This document shows, piece after piece, positions 45,374 to 55,357 of a DNA stretch of 64,000 nucleotides. A program made the position numbers and the translations under genes. Positions within the stretch are counted from its first letter, which is position 1. Each line of letters begins with the position of its first letter. The stretch comes from Leucobacter exalbidus (GTDB lineage Bacteria; Actinomycetota; Actinomycetes; Actinomycetales; Microbacteriaceae): the NCBI RefSeq assembly GCF_017834145.1, contig NZ_JAFIDA010000001.1, positions 992,001 through 1,056,000 on the forward strand. Direction: 5' to 3'. A model generated the notes under the pieces. That model was given only the letters and a program-made list of their open reading frames with translations, was not told the origin of the DNA and searched no databases.

Positions 45374-46309
45374 CTAGGGCGACGCGTCGACGAAGCGATA
45401 CAGTTTCGCGGGCCGATACCGGGTGCCCGTTTCGACCCCGCCCGTGGCCTGCAACCTGCCCTGTGCGAGCGCCTGCCGCCGAAAGTTCGCGGGATCAACG
45501 GCCCGCCCCTGCACCGCCTCATGCACGTGGCGCAGTTGGGCGAGAGTGAAGGCATCGCCCAAAAACCGGTGGGCCACCTGGGCGTACTCGGTTTTGCTGC
45601 GCAACCGGTCGAGCGCGTGCGCCACGATCTCGGCGTGATCGAACGCGAGATCTGGGAGCTCGTCGATCGCAAACCATGCCACGTTGTTGGCGGCATCGGC
45701 CGGCGCCGAGCTGAGCTGCAACGCATCGTTCGCGCCCAGCCCGGGGGCAAGCGACTCAGGCACGAACGGAACAGGCACAAACGGCTCCGGATCATCCCAC
45801 CGCCGCGCCTCGCGAGCGACGCCGCCTGCTGCGCTCGGCTCGTTGGCTGGGGCTGCGGGGTCAGCGCCAGCGTCAGCGCCAGCGCCAGCGCCAGCGCCAG
45901 CGCCAGCGCCAGCGCCGGTATCCGCCCGAGACTCGTGCTGCGGAACCCCGCTGTAGAGCGCCCAGTAGGCGATCGTGACCAGCCGCTGTGCCTCAGCCGA
46001 GCGTTCCACTCCCCCGAAGGAAAAGAGCTGTTCAAGATATTCTGGCGGGCGCCCCACCGCATCGGCGAGGGTGCGCTGCGCCGTATCGACCAGCGCCTCA
46101 TCCCACTGGGTTGCTCCGCCCGGCAACGCCCACCGGTGCAAGAACGGTGCCCGTGTGCGGCGCACGAGCGGAATCCACAACGACGCCGCCGTTGCCGCTT
46201 CCCCGGTTTCGCCAGCTTCGGGAAGCGTGAGCGCAAAGGCGATTGTCGACACCGCCACCGCGGGCGGCAGGTAGCGTCGTTCGCTCGCGCTCAGTGTTGC
46301 GTAATCCAT
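45374..46309 (-). CDS. nrtR: NrtR-type Nudix-related transcriptional regulator of NAD genes
   Basis: A 311-aa protein combining a Nudix fold (~residues 20-190) with a C-terminal winged helix (~215-305: FTLAQLRHVHEAVQG, then ANFRRQALAQGRLQATG). In NrtR proteins the Nudix part senses ADP-ribose and the tail binds DNA. The Nudix box (GGATQWDEALVDTAQRTLADAVG) lacks the REx2EE glutamates, so it should not hydrolyse. The Nudix domain is interrupted by a Gly-Ala repeat of about 20 residues. Position before nadABCS and the palindrome upstream support an NAD-regulon role. Confidence 0.88.
   Translation of the reverse strand: MDYATLSASERRYLPPAVAVSTIAFALTLPEAGETGEAATAASLWIPLVRRTRAPFLHRWALPGGATQWDEALVDTAQRTLADAVGRPPEYLEQLFSFGGVERSAEAQRLVTIAYWALYSGVPQHESRADTGAGAGAGAGAGAGADAGADPAAPANEPSAAGGVAREARRWDDPEPFVPVPFVPESLAPGLGANDALQLSSAPADAANNVAWFAIDELPDLAFDHAEIVAHALDRLRSKTEYAQVAHRFLGDAFTLAQLRHVHEAVQGRAVDPANFRRQALAQGRLQATGGVETGTRYRPAKLYRFVDASP
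45857..45912 (-). repeat. GCGCCA hexanucleotide tandem repeat in nrtR
   Basis: Near-perfect GCGCCA-type units (plus strand), encoding an alternating Gly-Ala tract within the Nudix domain of NrtR. Copy change is frame-neutral. Confidence 0.88.
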
Positions 46310-46337
46310 CGTGGGCTCCCGTACGGCTCATCTTTAC

Positions 46338-46358
46338 TTAAAGTCACTTTGACTATAA
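46338..46358. promoter_or_regulatory. candidate NrtR operator
   Basis: TTAAAGTCA-CTT-TGACTATAA is an imperfect 21-bp palindrome with one mismatch pair, 29 bp upstream of the nrtR start. The TAGTCA/TGACTA half-sites resemble described NrtR boxes, and its place before nrtR-nadABCS suggests autoregulation and NAD-responsive control. Inference from position and symmetry. Confidence 0.6.
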
Positions 46359-46826
46359 GCCAGAACCACCAGCAACACTACGCCCACAACTCCGCCCCCA
46401 CAAGCCCGGGTTTCATGCACCCAGTTCTATCGTGGCCATCGCCCCACATCTGCCGCGGCGTCCCCTCACTTGGCGACACGCCAAAATATCGGCTTTTTGC
46501 GGGGCTGCGCCCAATCACTCCGGCAGGCTAGCTATGCACACCCGATGCGCCAACGATCGCCTAGATGACTCACCCTCAGCGGCCCCGGCAATCTATGAAA
46601 ATTACCCACACTTGAAATGAAATGACACGAACAGGTCACGATCCTGACACTTTAGGAGTTCCGTAGGCTAAGCTCACCTGTAAGACCAGTAATGCCGAAC
46701 GTAGGAAACTTCCAGCACGTTTTAAAGCCGCGTTCGCGCGGCAACGCTACACCAGTCTCCACGTCGGCACCGTCGCCGTGGCACCAAGGGCTCACCAGAG
46801 TCCAGCAACAACAAAGGAAATACAGC
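46359..46826. other. intergenic region: nrtR upstream sequence and cspA leader
   Basis: About 470 bp without a convincing gene. The last ~150 bp form a likely long 5' leader of cspA, as is usual for cold-shock genes. A possible promoter reads CTGACA (46644) and TAGGCT (46664) but the 14-base spacing is short. I see no other structure I can support. Confidence 0.5.
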
Positions 46827-49219
<2,393 letters not shown>

Positions 49220-49229
49220 TCTGTCGATT

Positions 49230-50591
49230 ATGGCAGCCAATGTTGACTCCAGGCCAGGATCCCCTGAGCGCCTATCGCGCATGATTCAGATTCCGACGGT
49301 GTCTGCCGCGCTCGCAGACACCGGCCTGGACCCTTTTGAGCGCTTCATCTCGCTGCTTGAGGAGCTCTATCCGCTCACCCACGAGCGGCTTACGCGCAAG
49401 CGCATCACCGATCTCGGGCTGTTGTATCGCTGGCCCGGCAGCGATGAGACGGCCGACCCCGTGGTGCTGATGGCACACTTCGATGTGGTGCCCGCGGAGC
49501 CCGAGGACGGGTGGGATGTGGCCCCGTTCGAGGGCCGCATCGCCGATGGCTATGTGCACGGCCGCGGTGCCCTCGATGACAAGGGCCCACTGCTCGTGAT
49601 GCTCGAGGCCGTTGAGAATCTGCTCGCGGCGGGGTTCACTCCGGCGCGCGACGTGTATCTCTCGCTCGGCGGCAACGAAGAAACCTACGGCGATGCCGCG
49701 CAGGCCATCGCTCAGACCTTTCGCGATCGCCAGATCACCCCGTGGTTCGTGCTCGACGAGGGCGGCGCCGTCGTTGCGGCCCCGCTGCCGTTTGTGCGCG
49801 GCGAGGCCGCGATGATTGGGGTGGGCGAAAAGGGCGCCACGACCATCAAGCTGTCGGCGCGAGGCGCGGGCGGCCACGCCTCTGCCCCGCCCACGCTCAC
49901 CGCGGTGGGGCGGGTGGCCCGCGCGGTATCGCGCGTCACCCCGGCCATGTTTCCCGCCCGCACCCCAGGCGCGGTGCTCACCATGCTGGCGCTGTTTGCG
50001 GGGCGCGCCCGCGGCCCGGCCAAACTGCTCTACCGCGCCCTCGCCGCGAGCCCCTGGCTCACCGCCCGGCTGTTCACCCTGTTAGGCGGTGAGCCAGCCG
50101 CGCTTGTGCGCACCACGGTCGCCCCCACGATGCTCTCGGGTGGATCTGCACAGAATGTGCTGCCCGCCCAGGCCGAAGCCGCCATCAACCTCCGCATCGC
50201 ACTGGGCGAGACGGTGCCGGGCACGCTGCGCCGCATCAAGCGTCGCATTGCCGACCGGCGAGTCAAGATTGAAGTGGTGGAGGGCGGGGCGCCCTCGCCC
50301 GAATCCCCCACCGATAACGCACAGTTCGCGCTCATCGCCGCAGCCGTTGGCGTCTCGCACCCCCAGGCCATGCCGGTGCCGTACGTCATGATGGCCGCCA
50401 CCGACTCCCGCTACTTCCACGCGTTTACCCCCGCCTGCTACCGCTTCGCTCCTCTGGCGATGTCGGCCGAGCTGCGCGCCTCGATCCACGGCGTCAACGA
50501 GCGCGTGGCCATCACCGAGCTGGTGCGCGGCGAGCAATTTCATCGCGCCCTCATCACCGCGATTCCCGCATCGTCAGGAGCTTCAGCATGA
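49230..50591 (+). CDS. M20-family metallopeptidase (PM20D1-like)
   Basis: A 453-aa zinc peptidase/amidohydrolase. The M20 pattern is intact: VVLMAHFDVVPAEP (zinc histidine), GYVHGRGALDDKGPL (bridging aspartate), SLGGNEETYG (catalytic glutamate and zinc ligand), and a dimerisation domain around GHASAPP. The EDGWDVAPFEG context is typical of the carboxypeptidase-S/PM20D1 branch. Substrate unknown. It starts 10 bp after the dienoyl-CoA reductase stop and overlaps the next MFS gene by 4 bp, so these three may form one operon. Confidence 0.9.
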   Translation: MAANVDSRPGSPERLSRMIQIPTVSAALADTGLDPFERFISLLEELYPLTHERLTRKRITDLGLLYRWPGSDETADPVVLMAHFDVVPAEPEDGWDVAPFEGRIADGYVHGRGALDDKGPLLVMLEAVENLLAAGFTPARDVYLSLGGNEETYGDAAQAIAQTFRDRQITPWFVLDEGGAVVAAPLPFVRGEAAMIGVGEKGATTIKLSARGAGGHASAPPTLTAVGRVARAVSRVTPAMFPARTPGAVLTMLALFAGRARGPAKLLYRALAASPWLTARLFTLLGGEPAALVRTTVAPTMLSGGSAQNVLPAQAEAAINLRIALGETVPGTLRRIKRRIADRRVKIEVVEGGAPSPESPTDNAQFALIAAAVGVSHPQAMPVPYVMMAATDSRYFHAFTPACYRFAPLAMSAELRASIHGVNERVAITELVRGEQFHRALITAIPASSGASA

Positions 50592-52102
50592 ACGTCAGTG
50601 CGGGGCGCACGGCCCGATCCGGATCAGCACAGAAGCCCAAAGCCCGGTTGGGCGCGCTCGCCGGGGTCGTGGCTTTTCTCGCGTTCGTGGAGTACACGAG
50701 CGGGTTCTTGCAGGGGTATTACACCCCGATGCTCACCGACATTGCGCGGCATTTGCGCGTGCCCGACGCCGATGTGAACTGGCTCGAGGGGTCGCAGCTG
50801 ATCCTCTCGGCGCTCGTCGTGCCCGCGCTCGCGAAGCTCGGCGACATGGTGGGGCACCGCCGCATTCTGCTGTGGTCGACCGCGCTCACCGGCCTCGCCA
50901 CGCTCGCGCTGCCCTTCGCCCCCAACTTCGCCGTGTTTCTTGTGTGTTGGACGCTGCAGGGGTTCTATGTGGTGTGGCTGCCGATTGAGATCGCGCTGTT
51001 GTGGGTGCGCAGCCGCGATATCAAGCTGCGCAGCGCCGTTGTCGCGAAGGCCGCGGGTCTGCTCGTCGCGGCCCTCGAGGTGGGCGCGATCAGCGGTGCA
51101 CTGCTGGGCGGGCAGCTGATCGATTCGCTGCCCCTGTTTCCGGTGCTACTGATCCCCGGGGTGCTCGTGAGCGTGTGCTTCGTGGTCATTGCATTTGGGG
51201 TGAAGGAGTCGCCCGAGCCCACGGGCGGCCGACTCGATATCGTCGGGCTTACCCTCGTGACCTTCGCCATTTTGGGGTTCACGGGCGGCCTCAGCCTCAT
51301 GCGATTGCACGGGTTTGAAAGTCCCCTCGCCTGGGGCGTTACGCTGCTTGGCCTGCTGCTCGTGTGGCCGTTCGCCCGGTGGGAGCTGCGCCACCCCGAC
51401 CCGATTATCGACGTGCGCATGTTTCGCTCCCCCGCGCTCGCCCCCGTATTCATCACGGCCGCACTGTTTGGCATCAGCGTGCTCGGGTCGCAGGCCCCGC
51501 TGTCAACGTTTATGCGCACCGACCCCGAGGTGTACGGCTACGGCATTGGCGCCGGTGGTTTCACCACCTCCCTCGCCATTGGCTGCTACCTCATCGGCAT
51601 GATCACGGGTGCCCTGCTGTTTCCTCAGGTGTCACGCCTACTCACGCCCCGCATCACGCTCACCTGCGCGGCCGTGCTGGTGGGCATCGGCTACCTGATG
51701 TTTCTGCCGATGCACGACACCTTCGCCCAGGTCATCACGAACATGATCATCACGGGCATCGGCTCGGGGGCCCTCGTTGCCGCCCTGCCCGCGGCCGCAG
51801 CGGCGGGCGCGCACGAAAGCCAAACTGGCGTCGCCACCGGGCTCACCAACTCCTCCAAAACGATGGGCGGGGCGGTGTCGTCTGCGGTGTTTGGCATCGC
51901 ACTGATGCACGGCGCGACGGGAGCCGCGGCTGATGCCACGGCGACCGCCGGATCTTTCTCGGGCTACGTCACCGTGTGGGTGGTGTGCGGCGGCGCGGCG
52001 CTTGTGGCCGCGGCACTGCTGCTGTTTATTGTGCCGAAGAACGCGTTTCAGGATCGCCCAGCGTCACCAGCTCCGGCCGCAGTAGGCGGTGCGCGGCCGT
52101 AA
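50588..52102 (+). CDS. MFS transporter (DHA2-like)
   Basis: A 504-aa protein with about 14 hydrophobic segments. GDMVGHRRILLWSTALTGLATL matches the loop 2-3 motif, and YIPMLTDIARHL-like YYTPMLTDIARHLRV precedes helix 2. The fourteen-helix layout fits the DHA2 drug-efflux group. Translationally coupled to the M20 gene by a 4-bp overlap; its 3' end overlaps the convergent TetR gene by 77 bp, so the TetR protein may control it from either side. Confidence 0.88.
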   Translation: MNVSAGRTARSGSAQKPKARLGALAGVVAFLAFVEYTSGFLQGYYTPMLTDIARHLRVPDADVNWLEGSQLILSALVVPALAKLGDMVGHRRILLWSTALTGLATLALPFAPNFAVFLVCWTLQGFYVVWLPIEIALLWVRSRDIKLRSAVVAKAAGLLVAALEVGAISGALLGGQLIDSLPLFPVLLIPGVLVSVCFVVIAFGVKESPEPTGGRLDIVGLTLVTFAILGFTGGLSLMRLHGFESPLAWGVTLLGLLLVWPFARWELRHPDPIIDVRMFRSPALAPVFITAALFGISVLGSQAPLSTFMRTDPEVYGYGIGAGGFTTSLAIGCYLIGMITGALLFPQVSRLLTPRITLTCAAVLVGIGYLMFLPMHDTFAQVITNMIITGIGSGALVAALPAAAAAGAHESQTGVATGLTNSSKTMGGAVSSAVFGIALMHGATGAAADATATAGSFSGYVTVWVVCGGAALVAAALLLFIVPKNAFQDRPASPAPAAVGGARP

Positions 52103-52637
52103 CGGCCCGGCCAATTTCGTCGGTGAGTGAGTACCTACCCGCGCCCTTCGCCGCCCACGTCCACACCGCGGCAAAGAGCGCCGCGGCATACCCGGCGCCC
52201 ACAATCTCAGCGTCACGCTGCGGGGCGCCATCGCGCACGAGCCGGGCCGCCACCGCGGCAGCAACCAGCTGCTGCCGGTCGGCGCGCCCGCGCGCGAGCT
52301 CGGCCTCGACGCCCATGGTGCGGGCATCGACAATGGCGAGCGCCAGGGTGTCAGGGCGGGCCTCGGCGCCGGCTGCGGTGAGTGCCTCCGCGAAGGGGAT
52401 CTGCGGGTCCAGCAGGGCCCCGGTGAGCACCTCGATGCGGCGGTCGAGCACGAACCACAGCGTCTCGGGCTTGCTCGCGAAGTAGTTAAAGAAGCTGGCG
52501 CGGCTCACGCCGACGCGGCGAGTGATTTCGGTGACCGAGGTGGCTTCATACCCCTGTTCGAGAAAAAGTTCAAGGGCGGCGTCGGCGAGCACCTCGCGTG
52601 AGGAGGCGGGCGGGCGGCCACGGGCGGGGGTACTCAT
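52026..52637 (-). CDS. TetR-family transcriptional regulator
   Basis: A 203-aa repressor. Residues 12-58 form the TetR HTH (AALELFLEQGYEATSVTEIT, then RVGVSRASFFNYFASKPETL). The C-terminal ligand domain is not assignable. It is divergent from the importer operon beginning at 52727, with a 21-bp palindrome between the starts, and its 3' end lies inside the MFS gene. It likely regulates the importer, the MFS gene, or itself. Confidence 0.92.
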   Translation of the reverse strand: MSTPARGRPPASSREVLADAALELFLEQGYEATSVTEITRRVGVSRASFFNYFASKPETLWFVLDRRIEVLTGALLDPQIPFAEALTAAGAEARPDTLALAIVDARTMGVEAELARGRADRQQLVAAAVAARLVRDGAPQRDAEIVGAGYAAALFAAVWTWAAKGAGRYSLTDEIGRAVTAAHRLLRPELVTLGDPETRSSAQ

Positions 52638-52645
52638 GCATCAAC

Positions 52646-52666
52646 TGTACCGTCGCATCGGGTACA
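52646..52666. promoter_or_regulatory. candidate TetR operator
   Basis: TGTACC-(9 bases)-GGTACA, perfect 6-bp half-sites, lies 9 bp upstream of the tetR start and about 60 bp upstream of the solute-binding protein gene. A second weaker inverted pair GTTAT/ATAAC is at about 52676-52695. Assignment is by position and symmetry only. Confidence 0.5.
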
Positions 52667-52726
52667 CTCGCATTTGTTATACCGAAGCTAATAACTCATC
52701 TCACACTCGGAAGAGGATCGCCCCCG

Positions 52727-54367
52727 ATGCAGTTCCGCACCACCGCAGCACTCACCTCGCTCTGCGCGATCGCAGCACTCGCGCTCACCTCGTGCACCTC
52801 CCCCGGCGCCGCCAGCGATACCGCTGCAACCGCCCAAACCGGCGGCACCCTCGTCTACGCGACCGGCGACGCAGAGCCCACCTGCCTCGACCCGCACGTT
52901 GGCGGCAACTACCCGCAGGCCCTCATCTCCACCCAGTACCTCGAGCCCCTCGTGGGCCGTGACGCGAGCGGTGAGATCACCCCCTGGCTCGCCGACACCT
53001 GGCAGGTCGCCGAGGATGGTCTGTCGTGGGAGTTCACCCTCAAGGAGGGCATCACCTTCACCGACGGCACCCCGTTTGACGCGGCCGCTGTGCAGGCAAA
53101 CATCGCCCACCTGCAAGACCCCGAGACGCAGTCGTCCACCGGCTTCACCGCGCTCACCAAGGTGGAGAGCGTCGACGCCGTCAACGACCTGCGTGTGCGC
53201 TTCAACCTCATCTCGCCCGATGCGGCTCTGCTCGAATCGCTCAGCCAGCCGTGGACAGCAATGCAGTCACCCACCGGCATCGAGCGCGGCATGGAAGCCA
53301 ACTGCCAGACCCCCGTCGGCACCGGCCCCTTCATCGTCGAAAGCTGGGAGCCCCAGCAGTCGGTGATCCTCGTGCGCAACGACGACTACGCCACCCCCGG
53401 CCCTGAGGCCGACCATGACGGCCCCGCCTACCTTGACCGCATCGAATGGCGATTCATCCCCGATGCCGCCACCCGCCAGGCAGCGCTCGCGGCCGGCGAG
53501 GTCAACGTCATCGATAACCCGCTGCCCATCGACATCGCGGCAGCTGAGAAAGAGGGATCCGGCATCGGGCACCTCGACGCCCCGCGCCCCGGCTCGGTGA
53601 ACCGCATCGAGCTGAACTCGGGCCAGACCCCGTTTGACGATGTGCGCGTGCGCGAAGCCTTCATCAAGTCGGCTGATCCGGGCCCCGGCATCACCGCGCT
53701 CTTCCATGGCGCCGCCACCCAGTCATTCTCGCCGCTGGGCAGTTCAGAGCCCGCCGCGATCAGCGACGAAAGCATCTTTGTCACCGACGTCGACGCGGCC
53801 GCCAAGCTGCTCGATGACGCTGGCTGGAAGCCCGGCGCCAATGGTGTGCGCGCCAAGGACGGCAAGAAGCTCACCGTGCGCTTCCCCGTTAGCACGAACC
53901 AGTCGGTCGCGGCCGAGCAGTCGCTGTTCGAGCAGATCCAGGCCAACACCGCCCAGGTCGGCTTCGACGTGCAGCTCGAGCCCATCGACCTCGCTACCTG
54001 GCACAAGCGCCTGAGCTCGAAGGAGTACGAGGCCGTAAGCGCCCCGTACACCAAGGTCGGCCCCGATGTGCTGCGCATTCTGTACCACTCGAGCGGCGTC
54101 ACCCCCGCGCCGTCGGGCTACTTCGGTAACCACGCCATGCTGCTCAACGACGACGTCGATGCGCTCATCGAGCAGGCCACGAAGACCACCGATGATGCCG
54201 AGCGCACCCAGCTCTACGCCGAGGCGCAGCAGCTGATCCTCGAGAGCTACGTGATTCTGCCGCTGTACGACCAGCAGAACCACTTCCTCACGAACGGCGT
54301 CACCGGTGTCGCAAAGCTCGGCACCGTGGGCACCCCCACGTTCGTGAACACCCAGCTCACGGCGTAG
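52727..54367 (+). CDS. solute-binding lipoprotein of an ABC importer (SBP family 5)
   Basis: A 546-aa extracytoplasmic binding protein of the peptide/nickel class. Signal peptide and lipobox LTSC (Cys23). Family motifs: LVYATGDAEPTCLDPHVG, LEPLVGRD, WLADTWQVAEDGLSWEFTLKEGITFTDGTPFDA, and a long C-terminal lobe. Substrate not determinable from sequence: oligopeptides, nickel or another small molecule. First gene of a three-gene operon; 9 bp from the following permease. Confidence 0.93.
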   Translation: MQFRTTAALTSLCAIAALALTSCTSPGAASDTAATAQTGGTLVYATGDAEPTCLDPHVGGNYPQALISTQYLEPLVGRDASGEITPWLADTWQVAEDGLSWEFTLKEGITFTDGTPFDAAAVQANIAHLQDPETQSSTGFTALTKVESVDAVNDLRVRFNLISPDAALLESLSQPWTAMQSPTGIERGMEANCQTPVGTGPFIVESWEPQQSVILVRNDDYATPGPEADHDGPAYLDRIEWRFIPDAATRQAALAAGEVNVIDNPLPIDIAAAEKEGSGIGHLDAPRPGSVNRIELNSGQTPFDDVRVREAFIKSADPGPGITALFHGAATQSFSPLGSSEPAAISDESIFVTDVDAAAKLLDDAGWKPGANGVRAKDGKKLTVRFPVSTNQSVAAEQSLFEQIQANTAQVGFDVQLEPIDLATWHKRLSSKEYEAVSAPYTKVGPDVLRILYHSSGVTPAPSGYFGNHAMLLNDDVDALIEQATKTTDDAERTQLYAEAQQLILESYVILPLYDQQNHFLTNGVTGVAKLGTVGTPTFVNTQLTA

Positions 54368-54376
54368 GCGACGCGC

Positions 54377-55357
54377 GTGGACGGAAGGTTGCGGGGCGTC
54401 GTGGGCACCATTGCCGCGAGGGTGGGCTCTGCCCTCCTCGTGGTGTGGGCCACCGCCACGATCGTATTTTTTGCGCTGCGTGTCTCGGGCGACCCGCTCG
54501 AGGCGGTCATGGGCGGCCCCGGATCGCAGGCCGGCCCCGAAGCACAGGCCGCCGCGGCTGCGACCTACGGCTTCGATCAACCGCTGATTGTGCAGTATCT
54601 GCGGCAGCTGTGGCAGGTGTTGACGCTGCAGTTTGGCGATTCATACACCCGCAAGCAGCCCGTCGTTGATCTCATTGCCGCAAACTTTCCGTCCACGGCC
54701 CTGCTGGCCACCCTCGCGTTGCTACTCGCCTGGGTGCTCGCGGTCGCCGGGGTGCTGATTGCCCAGACATCCCGGGGTCGCGCCGGCCAGCTCGTGCGCA
54801 GCACCCTCCACGGCCTCGAGACGATCGCCTCGGTCACCCCGCAGTTCTTTCTCGGCGCGATTCTGATTCTTGTGCTCGCGAGCGGGCTCGGCTGGTTTCC
54901 GGTCACCGGATCGGGGGCCTCAGCCCTCGTGCTTCCGGTGATCACCCTCGCGGTGCCGGTGGCGGGTTACCTCGCCCACGTAATGCACGGGTCGCTCGCC
55001 GAGGCCGACGCGGCTCCCTTCGCTCTGTCGGCCCGCGCGCGCGGGGCGTCAGAGGCCCGCGTGGTGCTCACCCACACGCTGCGCCACGCGGCCCTGCCCG
55101 CGCTCGCCCTCTCGGGGTGGGCGTACGGCTCGCTGCTCAGCGGTGCGGTCGTCGTCGAGGCGCTCTTTGCCCGGCCCGGGCTCGGGCGGCTGCTGCTCGA
55201 AGCCGCCACCGGGCGCGACGTGCCCGTCGTCATTGGCAGCGTCTCGATCATCGCGCTGTCGTACGTTGTCATCATGCTGGTGTCAGACGCCATCGAGATC
55301 GCGGTTGACCCGCGGCTTCGCCCGGCTCCGCGCCGCGTTCAGGAGGTCGCGCTGTGA
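54377..55357 (+). CDS. ABC importer permease (DppB type)
   Basis: A 326-aa membrane protein with six helices. After helix 1 comes FFALRVSGDPLEAVMGG, typical of DppB/OppB N-termini; the EAA loop reads FALSARARGASEARVVLTHTLRHAALPAL. GTG start at 54377. Overlaps the next gene by 4 bp. Forms half the channel; the partner permease is the N-terminal part of the next protein. Confidence 0.93.
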   Translation: MDGRLRGVVGTIAARVGSALLVVWATATIVFFALRVSGDPLEAVMGGPGSQAGPEAQAAAAATYGFDQPLIVQYLRQLWQVLTLQFGDSYTRKQPVVDLIAANFPSTALLATLALLLAWVLAVAGVLIAQTSRGRAGQLVRSTLHGLETIASVTPQFFLGAILILVLASGLGWFPVTGSGASALVLPVITLAVPVAGYLAHVMHGSLAEADAAPFALSARARGASEARVVLTHTLRHAALPALALSGWAYGSLLSGAVVVEALFARPGLGRLLLEAATGRDVPVVIGSVSIIALSYVVIMLVSDAIEIAVDPRLRPAPRRVQEVAL

